A DNA stretch of 22,593 bases from the NCBI GenBank assembly GCA_003476705.1, contig DMVM01000099.1, positions 1-22,593 of the forward strand. Reading direction: 5' to 3'. Position 1 is the stretch's first letter. Each line of letters opens with the position of its first letter. The position numbers and the translations under genes are program-made. The DNA comes from Coprothermobacter sp. (GTDB taxonomy: Bacteria; Coprothermobacterota; Coprothermobacteria; Coprothermobacterales; Coprothermobacteraceae). This document shows, one piece after another, positions 1 to 8,163 of the stretch. The notes beneath the pieces are model-generated. The model ran no database searches and had not been told where the DNA came from. It saw nothing but the letters and a program-made list of their open reading frames with translations.

Positions 1-746
1 TGGATGGAAGCGATGCAGTAATGCTATCTGGTGAAACAGCTTTCGGGAAGTATCCCATTCTAGCTATTGAAACCATGAAACGTATAATCGAAACTGCTGA
101 GATATACCCGTTTAAAACGCCTAATACTCTAACGCCAAAATCCGTGAGAGAAGCACTTGTGGAAAGCGCAGTACGGATTGCTGAACGTAGTGGAGCAGAA
201 CTTTTAGTGGTTGCTACTGAGACTGGATCCTCTGCGCGGATTACTTCTGCTTTTCGTTCTGTGGTCCCTATACTTGCTGTCACTCACAACGATCGCTTGC
301 AACGTCAATTATGTCTCAGTAGGGCAGTAATACCCATAAAAACAGAAGCTTCAGCATCAGCAGAAGAAGTTCTAAAGACTAGTGTAAAATGGTCTTTGGA
401 ACATAGAATTGCAAACAAGGGAGATCTGCTGCTGTATATTTTTGGGGACTTGACTGGCGTGGCTGGAAGCACAAACTCTGTTAAAATATATAGAATACCT
501 ACTGTCATCGGAAATGCGGAAATCCTTAAGCCAAGTAAAGGGTATATGGTGGGGCACTATTTAAAAAGACTCAACGGTATTGCGTACTATGAGTCAGGAA
601 AAAGCGAAAAACAGTTCTTTGGTAGAGGTGATAAGGAGGGTGACCGGTTTGGTAAGGTTGTCTGGATACAGGAGCCCAACGACGGAGCAGTTATAACTGT
701 GGATTTAGAAACAGGAAAGATTTACAATGGACACTACGTTTTGTGA
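1..746 (+). CDS. pyk: Pyruvate kinase, C-terminal part (5' end outside window)
   Basis: Last step of glycolysis: phosphoenolpyruvate + ADP to pyruvate + ATP, cytoplasmic. The frame is open from base 3 and starts inside the gene with DGSDAVMLSGETAFGKYP, the conserved pyruvate kinase segment that follows the catalytic barrel; the ATG at 21 is internal, not a start. The alpha/beta C-terminal domain follows (around HNDRLQRQLCLSRAVIPI) and ends at the usual GDLLLYIFGDLTGVAGSTN region. About 80 further residues come after that, finishing with ITVDLETGKIYNGHYVL. This resembles the last strands of the PEP-utilising-type mobile domain found at the C-terminus of Bacillus-type pyruvate kinases, but the extension is shorter and I see no TSHAA-type loop. 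The stop overlaps the next gene by 20 bases. Confidence 0.93.
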   Translation, partial: DGSDAVMLSGETAFGKYPILAIETMKRIIETAEIYPFKTPNTLTPKSVREALVESAVRIAERSGAELLVVATETGSSARITSAFRSVVPILAVTHNDRLQRQLCLSRAVIPIKTEASASAEEVLKTSVKWSLEHRIANKGDLLLYIFGDLTGVAGSTNSVKIYRIPTVIGNAEILKPSKGYMVGHYLKRLNGIAYYESGKSEKQFFGRGDKEGDRFGKVVWIQEPNDGAVITVDLETGKIYNGHYVL

Positions 747-1017
747 GAAGGACAAAAAACTAAGACACGTCATAAAAGTGCTCAGTGTGACTGCCGTCAC
801 ATTGTGCGTGCTAATGGTGTTATTGTTGTTCGTAGATGTGTCAGTGCAAAGCCAGCTAAAACAGCTGGAAGCCACACTAAATGTACTCCAAGATCAGAAA
901 GAGGTGCTTCAAAACGAAGTCCGTTTTGTTGGAAGCGACTATTACAATGAGAAAATCATTGTAGACATTCTAAAGAGAAACGTTGATGGCGCAACGGTCA
1001 TTAGATTCAATCGTTGA
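727..1017 (+). CDS. FtsB/DivIC-like septum formation protein (small bitopic coiled-coil protein)
   Basis: This is a 96-residue protein with a short charged N-terminus, one hydrophobic segment (about residues 17-38) and a heptad-like coiled coil (about 41-68, QLKQLEATLNVLQDQKEVLQ), then a short tail. That layout and size match the FtsB/DivIC family, which forms the FtsQ/DivIB-FtsL-FtsB division subcomplex at the septum. The match rests on architecture, because this family is poorly conserved in sequence. The ATG lies inside the end of pyruvate kinase, with AGGAAAGA upstream as ribosome site. Its 3' end overlaps the DUF501 gene by 32 bases, so translation is probably coupled. FtsB/DivIC next to DUF501 is a pairing I know from Actinobacteria. 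An unrelated coiled-coil membrane protein is the alternative. Confidence 0.6.
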   Translation: MDTTFCEKDKKLRHVIKVLSVTAVTLCVLMVLLLFVDVSVQSQLKQLEATLNVLQDQKEVLQNEVRFVGSDYYNEKIIVDILKRNVDGATVIRFNR

Positions 1018-1471
1018 ATTTCAGCTGGACAGGCCTCCTAGAGGCAATTGGTGGCCAAGAGTTTTTTGTCCTTACGGATTTCCGATGGTAATTGAAACTG
1101 AACCGTGTCTTGAAGACGGCACACCTTTTCCTACGTTGTTTTGGCTCACTTGCCCTTACCTAAAAGAAGAGATTTCAAGAATAGAAAGTGGTCCAGTGAA
1201 GACAAACATCATTAAGGAAGTTCGTCAGGACAGAGTGGCTTCAGCTGAGGAGCTGGAAAGCGAGAGTTTGTATTCTGAGTATTTGAAACGGCAAGGTCTT
1301 AATAGAGAGTTATATATTGGAGGTAGCAGATCTCCTTTAACATTCAAATGCATACATGCCTTAATAGCGTGGTATCTTGTCTCACATAGAGGCTTTGCCG
1401 CACGATTGGTGCTTGCCGGATTAGAGAGTACATATTGTGAAGATAAGAGGTGTAAGCTTAGACATGAATGA
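986..1471 (+). CDS. DUF501 family protein
   Basis: Protein of about 161 residues with the hallmarks of DUF501: CPYGFPMVIE, LEDGTPFPTLFWLTCPYL and the C-terminal CIHALIAWYLV segment. Several conserved cysteines and histidines (CPYG, TCPYL, CIHAL) could bind a metal or be redox-active, but the function of the family is not known and I do not assign one. The start taken is ATG 986; a TTG directly before it (983) is possible. It lies inside the 3' end of the FtsB/DivIC-like gene and its stop overlaps trxB by 8 bases, so it belongs to a tightly coupled operon. In other bacteria DUF501 genes sit next to FtsB/DivIC and enolase or Ppx/GppA genes; here the glycolytic neighbour is pyruvate kinase. Confidence 0.85.
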   Translation: MAQRSLDSIVEFQLDRPPRGNWWPRVFCPYGFPMVIETEPCLEDGTPFPTLFWLTCPYLKEEISRIESGPVKTNIIKEVRQDRVASAEELESESLYSEYLKRQGLNRELYIGGSRSPLTFKCIHALIAWYLVSHRGFAARLVLAGLESTYCEDKRCKLRHE

Positions 1472-2393
1472 ATCAAGGCTTTTCGATGTTTTCATAGTAG
1501 GTGGTGGACCTGCAGGATTAACTGCTGCTATTTACTGTGCCAGAAACGGTTTGCGTGTTGCCGTTGCGTCTGCGGATATTTTCGGTGGCACAGTGAATAA
1601 TGCTGCCATTATTGAAAACTACCCCGGCTTCCCTGAAGGTATATCAGGTGCTGAGCTCGCCGACCGGTTTAGGCAACATGCTCTAGATGCTGGAGCGGAA
1701 CTACTGGAGGAAAAGGTTGAAAAGATTGAAAAAAGAGAACAGTATTTTGCGCTGCACGGGTACGACACATACTCGGCAAAGGCTATTATATTAGCCATGG
1801 GTATCGATTACAGAAAACTAGGAGTTCCTGGCGAGCTTGAGCTGTTGGGAAGAGGTGTATCGTTCTGCGCTACCTGTGACGGTGCATTTTTCCGAAACAA
1901 AGTGGTAGCTGTAGTAGGAGGAGGAAGTTCTGCTTTTGCCAGTGCTGAATACATGGCTAATATAGCTTCTAAGGTTTATGTGGTACATAGACGTTCTGGT
2001 TTTAGGGCGGAAAAGGTACTAGTAGATAGAGTTCTTTCACACCCGAAAGTGGAACCACTCCTCAACAAAGTAGTAAAGAGAATCAATGGACAAAGCAAAA
2101 TCGATAGCTTGCTGCTAGAGGATGTGGTTACCAAGGAGGAGTCCCTTTTGCCTGTCGATGGGGTCTTCATTCAAGTGGGTCACGTACCAAAGACTGATTT
2201 GGCAAAAGGATTAGTAAACATGGATGAAAATGGGTATATAAAAGTTAGCGAGAATATGAAGACGTCGGAAGAAGGAATATTCGCAGCTGGTGATGTAAGG
2301 CAAGGAGCACTTGGTCAAATAGTGACTGCTGCAGCTGACGGTGCAATAGCAGCTGAAAGCGCGTTTCGCTATATAAATGAGAAAGGTTTGTAA
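1464..2393 (+). CDS. trxB: Thioredoxin-disulfide reductase
   Basis: FAD flavoprotein that uses NADPH to reduce thioredoxin in the cytoplasm. The order of motifs is complete: FAD-binding VGGGPAGLTAAIYCARNG near the N-terminus, redox-active CATC (Cys135 and Cys138) in SFCATCDGAFF, the second Rossmann motif VVGGGSSAFASAEYMA, HRR followed by FRA (VVHRRSGFRAEK) which usually marks NADPH use, and the C-terminal FAD motif EGIFAAGDVRQGALGQIVTA. Length from ATG 1464 is 309 residues, normal for the family. The reading frame extends to GTG 1437, but ATG 1464 is preferred because AAGAGGTG lies upstream (about 11 bases) and the typical N-terminus begins just there. No thioredoxin gene is next to it. Confidence 0.95.
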   Translation: MNESRLFDVFIVGGGPAGLTAAIYCARNGLRVAVASADIFGGTVNNAAIIENYPGFPEGISGAELADRFRQHALDAGAELLEEKVEKIEKREQYFALHGYDTYSAKAIILAMGIDYRKLGVPGELELLGRGVSFCATCDGAFFRNKVVAVVGGGSSAFASAEYMANIASKVYVVHRRSGFRAEKVLVDRVLSHPKVEPLLNKVVKRINGQSKIDSLLLEDVVTKEESLLPVDGVFIQVGHVPKTDLAKGLVNMDENGYIKVSENMKTSEEGIFAAGDVRQGALGQIVTAAADGAIAAESAFRYINEKGL

Positions 2394-2407
2394 AAGGAGG
2401 GTAAAGT

Positions 2408-4825
2408 TTGTTTATCAGATTTTCTGAAGAAGCAAGAAAAGCACTTAAGGATGCCCAAGAAGAAGCGCGGCGTCTTAACAGTAGTTTTGTTGGCAGAGAG
2501 CACTTGGTCCTAGCTATGCTCAATGAAGATACAAGGGCGTATTCAATAATCGATTCTTTAGGTGCGGATGCCGATAATATAAGGAGTTCTATTGAAGATA
2601 TTCCAATGCCCATGGCTTCAAGTTTGCAGTATCCCGAACTATCTAGTGAAGCTAGAAGACTTTTGGATATTGCTAGTGAAGAAGCACGCAAGCTTGCTCA
2701 CTCTTATGTAGGTACAGAACATTTGTTGCTGGCCATACTCAAGGAACCATCCAGAGTTAGCTCCATACTTAATGAGAACGGTGTTTTTTATGACGACGTA
2801 AGGAAAAAGGTCATAGAAATGGGCGAGCAAGAACCAGAGGAAAAGGGAAAAACAAAAACACCTGTTTTGGACAAGTTCTCCAAGGATCTTGTTTCTTTGG
2901 CTGAAAAAGGAAAATTAGATCCTGTCATAGGTCGTGAAACCAAACTCAATAGGATCATCGAGATATTGAGCCGCAGAATCAAGAATAATCCGATATTGCT
3001 TGGGGAGCCTGGCGTAGGTAAAACGGCCATAGTTGAAGGGTTGGCTGAAAGAATTGCTTCTGGTAAGGTACCTTATTCGTTAAAGAAGAAGCGTATTGTA
3101 CAGCTTGACATTTCTTCCATAGTTGCTGGAACTAAGTACAGAGGCGAATTTGAAGAGCGCATGAAGAAAATTCTTGATGAAGTAAAGCGTACCAATGGTC
3201 AAGTGATTTTATTTATTGACGAAATCCATACCGTCATTGGTGCTGGAGCTGCTGAAGGTGCCATAGATGCTGCATCCATATTGAAACCATCTTTGGCGCG
3301 TGGTGAGATAAAAGTTATTGGTGCAACAACCTATGATGACTACAGAAAGTACATTGAAAGGGATCCTGCTTTTGAACGTAGATTCCAACCAGTTCAAGTA
3401 GAAGAATCTTCTCTGGAAGAAACCAAGGAGATTCTTATGGGCCTGCGCCCCATTTATGAAAAGTTCCACAACGTAAAGATAGCAGATGACGCCATAGAAG
3501 CAGCTGCCATATTGACGAAAAAATATGTGAAGCAAAGATTCTTGCCAGATAAAGCCATAGATGCGTTGGACGAAACCTGTGCCAAAGTAAGGCTTGCAAA
3601 CGAGGTCTTGCCTAGCAATCTTAGGGCGCTACTTGACGAAATTGAAAATGTTAGATTGCAGAAGCAATTGGCTATTGATTCTCAGCAGTTTGAAGAAGCA
3701 GCTGCATTACGAGATAAGGAAAAAGCTCTCAAGGATGAGTACTCAAGGATGGAAGAAATTTGGCTTTATGAACGGAGCATGGATGAGAATCAGCCTATGG
3801 TGTCTTTCGATGACGTTGCTTACACCATATCTTCTTGGACGGGCATACCTGTGGCAAAACTGCGCCTGGATGATAAGAAAAAACTTTTAGAGATCGAAGA
3901 TTATCTGCACCGTAGGATTGTTGGACAAAATGAAGCCGTTACTGCCGTAGCTAAAGCTATTAGAAGAAGTAGAACTGGCTTGCAAGATGAGCGAAGGCCC
4001 ATCGGTGTTTTCCTTTTCCTTGGTCCCACAGGAGTTGGAAAAACAGAGCTCGCACGTGCTTTAGCGGAGTTTATGTTTGGTGAAGAAGACGCCCTAGTAC
4101 GCATTGACATGTCAGAGTACATGGAAAAGTTCAATGTGAGCCGTTTGGTCGGTGCTCCTCCAGGATATGTGGGATACGAAGAAGGAGGACAACTTACTGA
4201 AGCGGTTAGAAGGAAACCGCACAGTATTGTGCTTCTAGATGAGATTGAGAAAGCACATCCAGATGTCTTCGACATATTGCTTCAGATATTCGAAGATGGC
4301 CGGCTAACCGATGGTCAAGGTCGCGTAGTAGATTTTAGGAACACCATCATAATAATGACGTCGAACCTGGGTAGCAGGGATATAAGTGCAGGTACAACCA
4401 TAGGATTCTTAAAAGATCAAGTTAAATTTGAAAACATGGAAAACCTTGTTATGGATGCCGTGAAGAAGTTCTTTAAGCCCGAGTTCCTAAACAGGATCGA
4501 TGAAATAGTAGTATTCCATCATTTAACAAACGAGGATCTAAGACAAATCGTGGGTATCATGATGGACGACCTGAACAAACAGCTTCGTTCTCAAAACCTT
4601 ACGGTCAAAATCTCCGACAGGATGTTAGATCAAATAATCACAGAAGGATACGAACCAAGGTTCGGTGCTAGACCATTAAGAAGAGCTATTCAGAGGCTTG
4701 TAAAAGATCCTTTGGCCGAGTACATGCTCAAACACGAAAACATCGGCGGAACGTTGTTTATAGATTTCGTAGATGGCGAAATTACAATAAATAAGGTACC
4801 AGATGAGGAAGTTAGTAGAGTTTGA
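2408..4825 (+). CDS. clpC: ClpC-type AAA+ unfoldase (Hsp100), ATPase subunit of Clp protease
   Basis: Unfolds protein substrates and feeds them to ClpP. Domains in order: two Clp N repeats (about residues 1-140, each with the VGxEHLLLA-type helix), AAA+ domain 1 with Walker A GEPGVGKT (199-206) and VILFIDEIHTVIGAG, a middle region with a UVR-like coiled coil (QQFEEAAALRDKEKAL), AAA+ domain 2 with Walker A GPTGVGKT (539-546) and IVLLDEIEKAH, and a ClpP-docking loop TTIGFLK. At 805 residues it is normal for ClpC. The UVR motif and short middle domain favour ClpC over ClpB. The start is TTG 2408, supported by a strong AAAGGAGGG just upstream. No ctsR, mcsA or mcsB precedes it, so control by the CtsR repressor and the McsB arginine kinase system is not indicated here. 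Confidence 0.96.
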   Translation: MFIRFSEEARKALKDAQEEARRLNSSFVGREHLVLAMLNEDTRAYSIIDSLGADADNIRSSIEDIPMPMASSLQYPELSSEARRLLDIASEEARKLAHSYVGTEHLLLAILKEPSRVSSILNENGVFYDDVRKKVIEMGEQEPEEKGKTKTPVLDKFSKDLVSLAEKGKLDPVIGRETKLNRIIEILSRRIKNNPILLGEPGVGKTAIVEGLAERIASGKVPYSLKKKRIVQLDISSIVAGTKYRGEFEERMKKILDEVKRTNGQVILFIDEIHTVIGAGAAEGAIDAASILKPSLARGEIKVIGATTYDDYRKYIERDPAFERRFQPVQVEESSLEETKEILMGLRPIYEKFHNVKIADDAIEAAAILTKKYVKQRFLPDKAIDALDETCAKVRLANEVLPSNLRALLDEIENVRLQKQLAIDSQQFEEAAALRDKEKALKDEYSRMEEIWLYERSMDENQPMVSFDDVAYTISSWTGIPVAKLRLDDKKKLLEIEDYLHRRIVGQNEAVTAVAKAIRRSRTGLQDERRPIGVFLFLGPTGVGKTELARALAEFMFGEEDALVRIDMSEYMEKFNVSRLVGAPPGYVGYEEGGQLTEAVRRKPHSIVLLDEIEKAHPDVFDILLQIFEDGRLTDGQGRVVDFRNTIIIMTSNLGSRDISAGTTIGFLKDQVKFENMENLVMDAVKKFFKPEFLNRIDEIVVFHHLTNEDLRQIVGIMMDDLNKQLRSQNLTVKISDRMLDQIITEGYEPRFGARPLRRAIQRLVKDPLAEYMLKHENIGGTLFIDFVDGEITINKVPDEEVSRV

Positions 4826-6045
4826 GTGAAAAAAGTCAGTACGAATGTTCAAACTGCGGGTACGTTTCCTCAGTTAAGCTGGGAAGGTGCCCGCAGTGCG
4901 GCCAATTTGGTTCATTTATTGTAAGGAAACCGGTAGCCGAACAAGAGCGAAAAGTAGATTCCGGTTACACAAAGAGACCTCAAATAACAACTCCAACGTT
5001 CTTACCTGAGCTTAATCTTGTTTTGGGAGGAGGTCTCAAGAGCGGCTCAGTGCTGCTGTTAGGTGGGGAACCTGGTATAGGTAAATCAACACTGGCACTG
5101 CAAATCCTCGGCAATGCAGATACGGATGCTCTTTATCTTAGTTCGGAGGAAACAATGGAGCAAGTTCTTGAACGCGCTGAACGTATTGGTTTGAGAAACA
5201 TAAATGTGGTGTCGGAATCAGACCTGGACTCTGTTGATTTAAGCAATTATGGCTTGGTTTGTTTGGACAGCCTTCAGACCATTCGTTTTGGCGACATAGG
5301 TGCTCCAGGGTCACCTGCCATGGTAAAAGAAATAGCTGGATATTTAGTAAAATGGGCAAAAGAATCGAACGGCATTGCAGTTATTGTCGCACACGTTACA
5401 AAGGAAGGCGTGATAGCAGGCCCTCTCACAGTAGAACATATGGTAGATGTGGTGCTGTACTTGGAAGGCGAAAGAACCAGTGATAAGCGCTTACTTAAAT
5501 TAGTTAAAAACAGGTTTGGGCCCAGTACAGACCAGATTCTGCTCGAGATGCAAAGTTCAGGCTTGACTCCGTCCAAAGTAGAGGTTAGTGGATTAGATAT
5601 GAACCAAACAGGGCAAGTTCTCAGCGCTGTAAACACAGGAACTAGATTTGAGTTCGTTCAGGTACACGCACTGGTAACTGATTCCTATGGACAAATACCT
5701 AAACGTTTAAGCTCAAGGTACCCAAATAATCGGTTGTTGCTTCTAACGGCAATTATGCAAAAATATCTTAAAATCCCGGTGTACAAATATGACATTTATG
5801 TAGATCTCACTACGGATTTTTTTGTAAACGACTATGGTGTAGATACTGCAGTAGTAGCAGCGGTTTATTCCAGTTTGAAGGAAATACCGATTTCCGGAAA
5901 TACATTAGTATACGGGGAAGTTTTGCTAACAGGTGATATAAGGTCTCCTCACCCTGAGACACAACTAGACCGATTACTCAGAGGAACTCAGTTGAAAAGA
6001 ACAAATGCTTCCACTGTTGTAGAATTAATTAAAGAACTTTTTTAA
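4822..6045 (+). CDS. radA: RadA (Sms) DNA repair ATPase
   Basis: RecA-like branch-migration and repair helicase that processes recombination intermediates. The N-terminal C4 zinc finger is intact (Cys9, 12, 23, 26; CSNCG and CPQCG). Walker A GGEPGIGKST follows at about 81-90, then Walker B-type LVCLDSLQT, the RadA signature KNRFG (about 229-233), and a Lon-like C-terminal domain. At 407 residues it is shorter than the usual 450 or so. The TTG start overlaps the clpC stop in a TTGA junction, so translation is coupled; no in-frame ATG gives a complete zinc finger. The clpC-radA pairing is the same as in Bacillus. Confidence 0.95.
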   Translation: MSEKSQYECSNCGYVSSVKLGRCPQCGQFGSFIVRKPVAEQERKVDSGYTKRPQITTPTFLPELNLVLGGGLKSGSVLLLGGEPGIGKSTLALQILGNADTDALYLSSEETMEQVLERAERIGLRNINVVSESDLDSVDLSNYGLVCLDSLQTIRFGDIGAPGSPAMVKEIAGYLVKWAKESNGIAVIVAHVTKEGVIAGPLTVEHMVDVVLYLEGERTSDKRLLKLVKNRFGPSTDQILLEMQSSGLTPSKVEVSGLDMNQTGQVLSAVNTGTRFEFVQVHALVTDSYGQIPKRLSSRYPNNRLLLLTAIMQKYLKIPVYKYDIYVDLTTDFFVNDYGVDTAVVAAVYSSLKEIPISGNTLVYGEVLLTGDIRSPHPETQLDRLLRGTQLKRTNASTVVELIKELF

Positions 6046-6066
6046 TTCTATTGTGAGGTGATTTTG

Positions 6067-7071
6067 ATGCGTTTTTTGCGTCTTATTAAAGGTTTGTTTT
6101 ATTCTTTCATTGTATTCATTTTGCTTTATGTTTTAGTTGGTTTTATTCCCTTGCAGCTTCTAAAGGAAAACCAAGATATTGTGCTAGGCGTTTTAGCTGT
6201 GATAGCACTTGCAGTAGGGTACGGCTTCTTATCCACATTTGACAAATGGATCGAACAGGCTTTTCAGCGAGCTGCCTCTTTCTCTTTTCAACAATTTCAG
6301 TACATAGGTGTTGGTATTATTTTAGCGAACATTGTTGGAGTACCTATTTTGATACCCCTCATGTATGCTGGCGAACATGCATTGGGTGTTGCTATCTTGG
6401 TGGTATTTGATGTTTTAGCCATATGGGGTGCAATATTTATCTATAGAGTTAGAGAACGAAGAGAAGGAATAACAACCGACCAGCCGGAATTTGTTTTGGA
6501 TACATCTGTACTGGTAGATGGACGTATTTTGGATATCATGAATTTGGACTTACTCAAAGGTAGAGTTGTGGTACCTTCCTTTGTTGTTGATGAGATAAGG
6601 CAATTGGCTGACAGCACTGACCCAGTCAAGCGGGATAAAGGACAAAGAGCATTGAAAGTGTTAGAACAACTAAAGGCGTCCAGTAAGCGTCTTTCACTGG
6701 TGGATCATACACCCCGAGGGGTAAAGGGCGTTGATGACGCACTAATCCAATATGCGCGTGACAGGAAAGCTACCATTGTGACCTTGGACTCTAATTTAGC
6801 AAAGATTGCCCGTTTACATAACACAGATGTGATTAATTTCAGTGAAGTGTTCTTAGCTCTGCGCCCGAACATTAACGTAGGAGATGAACTTACCATAAAG
6901 ATTGTAAAAGAAGGAAAAATTCGTCAGCAAGGAGTAGGGTTCTTGGACGATGGCACCATGATCGTAGTTGAGGATGCAGCAGATCTGATTGGAAACACAG
7001 TACGTGTTGTGGTCACCAACGTCCACGTTAGCGACACGGGGAAAATCATATTTACCAAGGTTGCTGACTAA
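6067..7071 (+). CDS. Membrane-anchored PIN-TRAM domain protein (YacL family)
   Basis: Predicted membrane-bound nuclease-fold protein of unknown role. Four hydrophobic segments (about residues 7-28, 38-56, 80-100 and 104-126) precede a PIN domain that begins FVLDTSVLVDGRI (Asp145) and carries further acidic positions in VVDEIRQL, GVDDALI and VTLDSN, so the PIN metal site looks intact. The C-terminal 65 residues form a TRAM domain (about GDELTIKIVKEGKIRQQGVG onward), a putative RNA-binding fold. ATG 6067 is chosen because GAGGTG (6055-6060) lies 6 bases upstream; the frame also opens at GTG 6058, inside that ribosome site. It stands between radA and ispDF as in Bacillus, where disA lies between; disA is absent here. 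Confidence 0.9.
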   Translation: MRFLRLIKGLFYSFIVFILLYVLVGFIPLQLLKENQDIVLGVLAVIALAVGYGFLSTFDKWIEQAFQRAASFSFQQFQYIGVGIILANIVGVPILIPLMYAGEHALGVAILVVFDVLAIWGAIFIYRVRERREGITTDQPEFVLDTSVLVDGRILDIMNLDLLKGRVVVPSFVVDEIRQLADSTDPVKRDKGQRALKVLEQLKASSKRLSLVDHTPRGVKGVDDALIQYARDRKATIVTLDSNLAKIARLHNTDVINFSEVFLALRPNINVGDELTIKIVKEGKIRQQGVGFLDDGTMIVVEDAADLIGNTVRVVVTNVHVSDTGKIIFTKVAD

Positions 7072-7074
7072 ATC

Positions 7075-8163
7075 ATGAATGGCCTGATTTTGGTTGCTGG
7101 CGGTAAGGGACAAAGATTCTCCGGCGGTAAGGGGAAGGCTCAGCTAAGGGTCTTTAGAGGTTGGTCTTTATTGGATTATTGGCAAGTTCGCCTTGAAACG
7201 CTAAAGGACTTATTTCAAGATGTCGTCGTAGTCACGGATAGTCCTATGGGCTTAGAGAACATAAAAGTTGCACTTCCAGGGAGTTCAAGGAAGGAATCTG
7301 TGGCGAATGGTTTTGAGAAACTCGCAAGAGTAGATAAGGTTTTGGTTCATGATGCTGCACGGCCGCTGGCAACTGACACTCTGTTTGAGCGTGTATTAGC
7401 ATGGCTAGACCTTTTCCCAGTTGTGGTTCCAGCCATAGATGTTGAAGACGCTTTAAGAAAAAAAGAGGGCAGTAGTACGGTGCCTTTCCCTAGAGAGGAC
7501 CTCATCAGAGTACAAACGCCACAGGGTTTCAGGTTTGAAGTACTAAAAGCAGTGCTAGAAACCGCAGATGAAGATGTTGATGAAGCAAGTGTGGCACAGC
7601 GGCTTGGATGGAAAGTGCACGTTGTGGGAGGGGAAAGGAAAAACTTAAAGGTTACTTTCCCCGAGGACGTTTTTCTACAAGAACTCATGTTTAGGCGGTT
7701 AGAAGGGATTGGGTGGGATTTTCACAGGTTTAGTGAAAACGCCCCTCTTATTCTTGGTGGAATCAGGATAGAAGATGCAGATGTGGGCCTAGAATCTTGG
7801 ACTGACGGCGATGTAGTAATTCATGCCGTTGCTGATGCTCTTCTATCAACTCTAGAACAAGGTGACTTGGGAACCCTCTATCCCAATAGTCAGCTATGGA
7901 GAGACGGTTCTTCTACTGACATTTTGGCTGATGTAATGGAAAGAATGAGAAAGAAATTTCTTCTCGTGGAAAAAGTCACAGTTCTGTTGTTAGCAGACAA
8001 GCCAACGTTGAAACACTGGATAAATCCCATCACGGGAAATCTATCTTCACTATTGAACGCCCCAGTCCACCTTTCAGTTACACGGAGCGAGGGGATAATC
8101 GGAAAAGACCTTAATGGCATGATTTCATTATCTTTTGTGAACTGTGTTGAGGTGAAAAGATGA
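7075..8163 (+). CDS. ispDF: Bifunctional IspD-IspF: MEP cytidylyltransferase / MEcPP synthase
   Basis: Two steps of the MEP isoprenoid pathway in one polypeptide of 362 residues. The N-terminal IspD part (about 1-205) shows a divergent nucleotide-binding start (VAGGKGQRFSGGKGKAQL), VHDAARPLA, RVQTPQGF, VDEAS and NLKVTFPED. The C-terminal IspF part (about 210-362) has IGWDFHRF with metal ligands Asp215 and His217, TDGDVVIHAVADAL with His250, and GDLGTLYP. The usual HSDGD is WTDGD here (Trp242 in place of the conserved His), and the region matching ATTTEKLGFTGRGEG is strongly altered (VTRSEGIIGKDLNG). IspDF fusions are known in proteobacteria; in Bacillus the genes are separate neighbours. The stop overlaps the cysS start (ATGA). 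Activity of the IspF half is less certain than that of IspD. Confidence 0.88.
   Translation: MNGLILVAGGKGQRFSGGKGKAQLRVFRGWSLLDYWQVRLETLKDLFQDVVVVTDSPMGLENIKVALPGSSRKESVANGFEKLARVDKVLVHDAARPLATDTLFERVLAWLDLFPVVVPAIDVEDALRKKEGSSTVPFPREDLIRVQTPQGFRFEVLKAVLETADEDVDEASVAQRLGWKVHVVGGERKNLKVTFPEDVFLQELMFRRLEGIGWDFHRFSENAPLILGGIRIEDADVGLESWTDGDVVIHAVADALLSTLEQGDLGTLYPNSQLWRDGSSTDILADVMERMRKKFLLVEKVTVLLLADKPTLKHWINPITGNLSSLLNAPVHLSVTRSEGIIGKDLNGMISLSFVNCVEVKR

Noticed and set aside
3901..4275. Antisense frame of 124 codons within clpC
   Set aside because: It is a shadow of the conserved second AAA+ domain and has low-complexity Ser/Pro composition.
6021..6049. AT-rich inverted repeat AGAATTAA...TTAATTCT across the end of radA
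   Set aside because: It lies in coding sequence, includes the stop codon, is AT-only in most pairs and has no T-run after it. It is not a convincing terminator, and the next gene is close.
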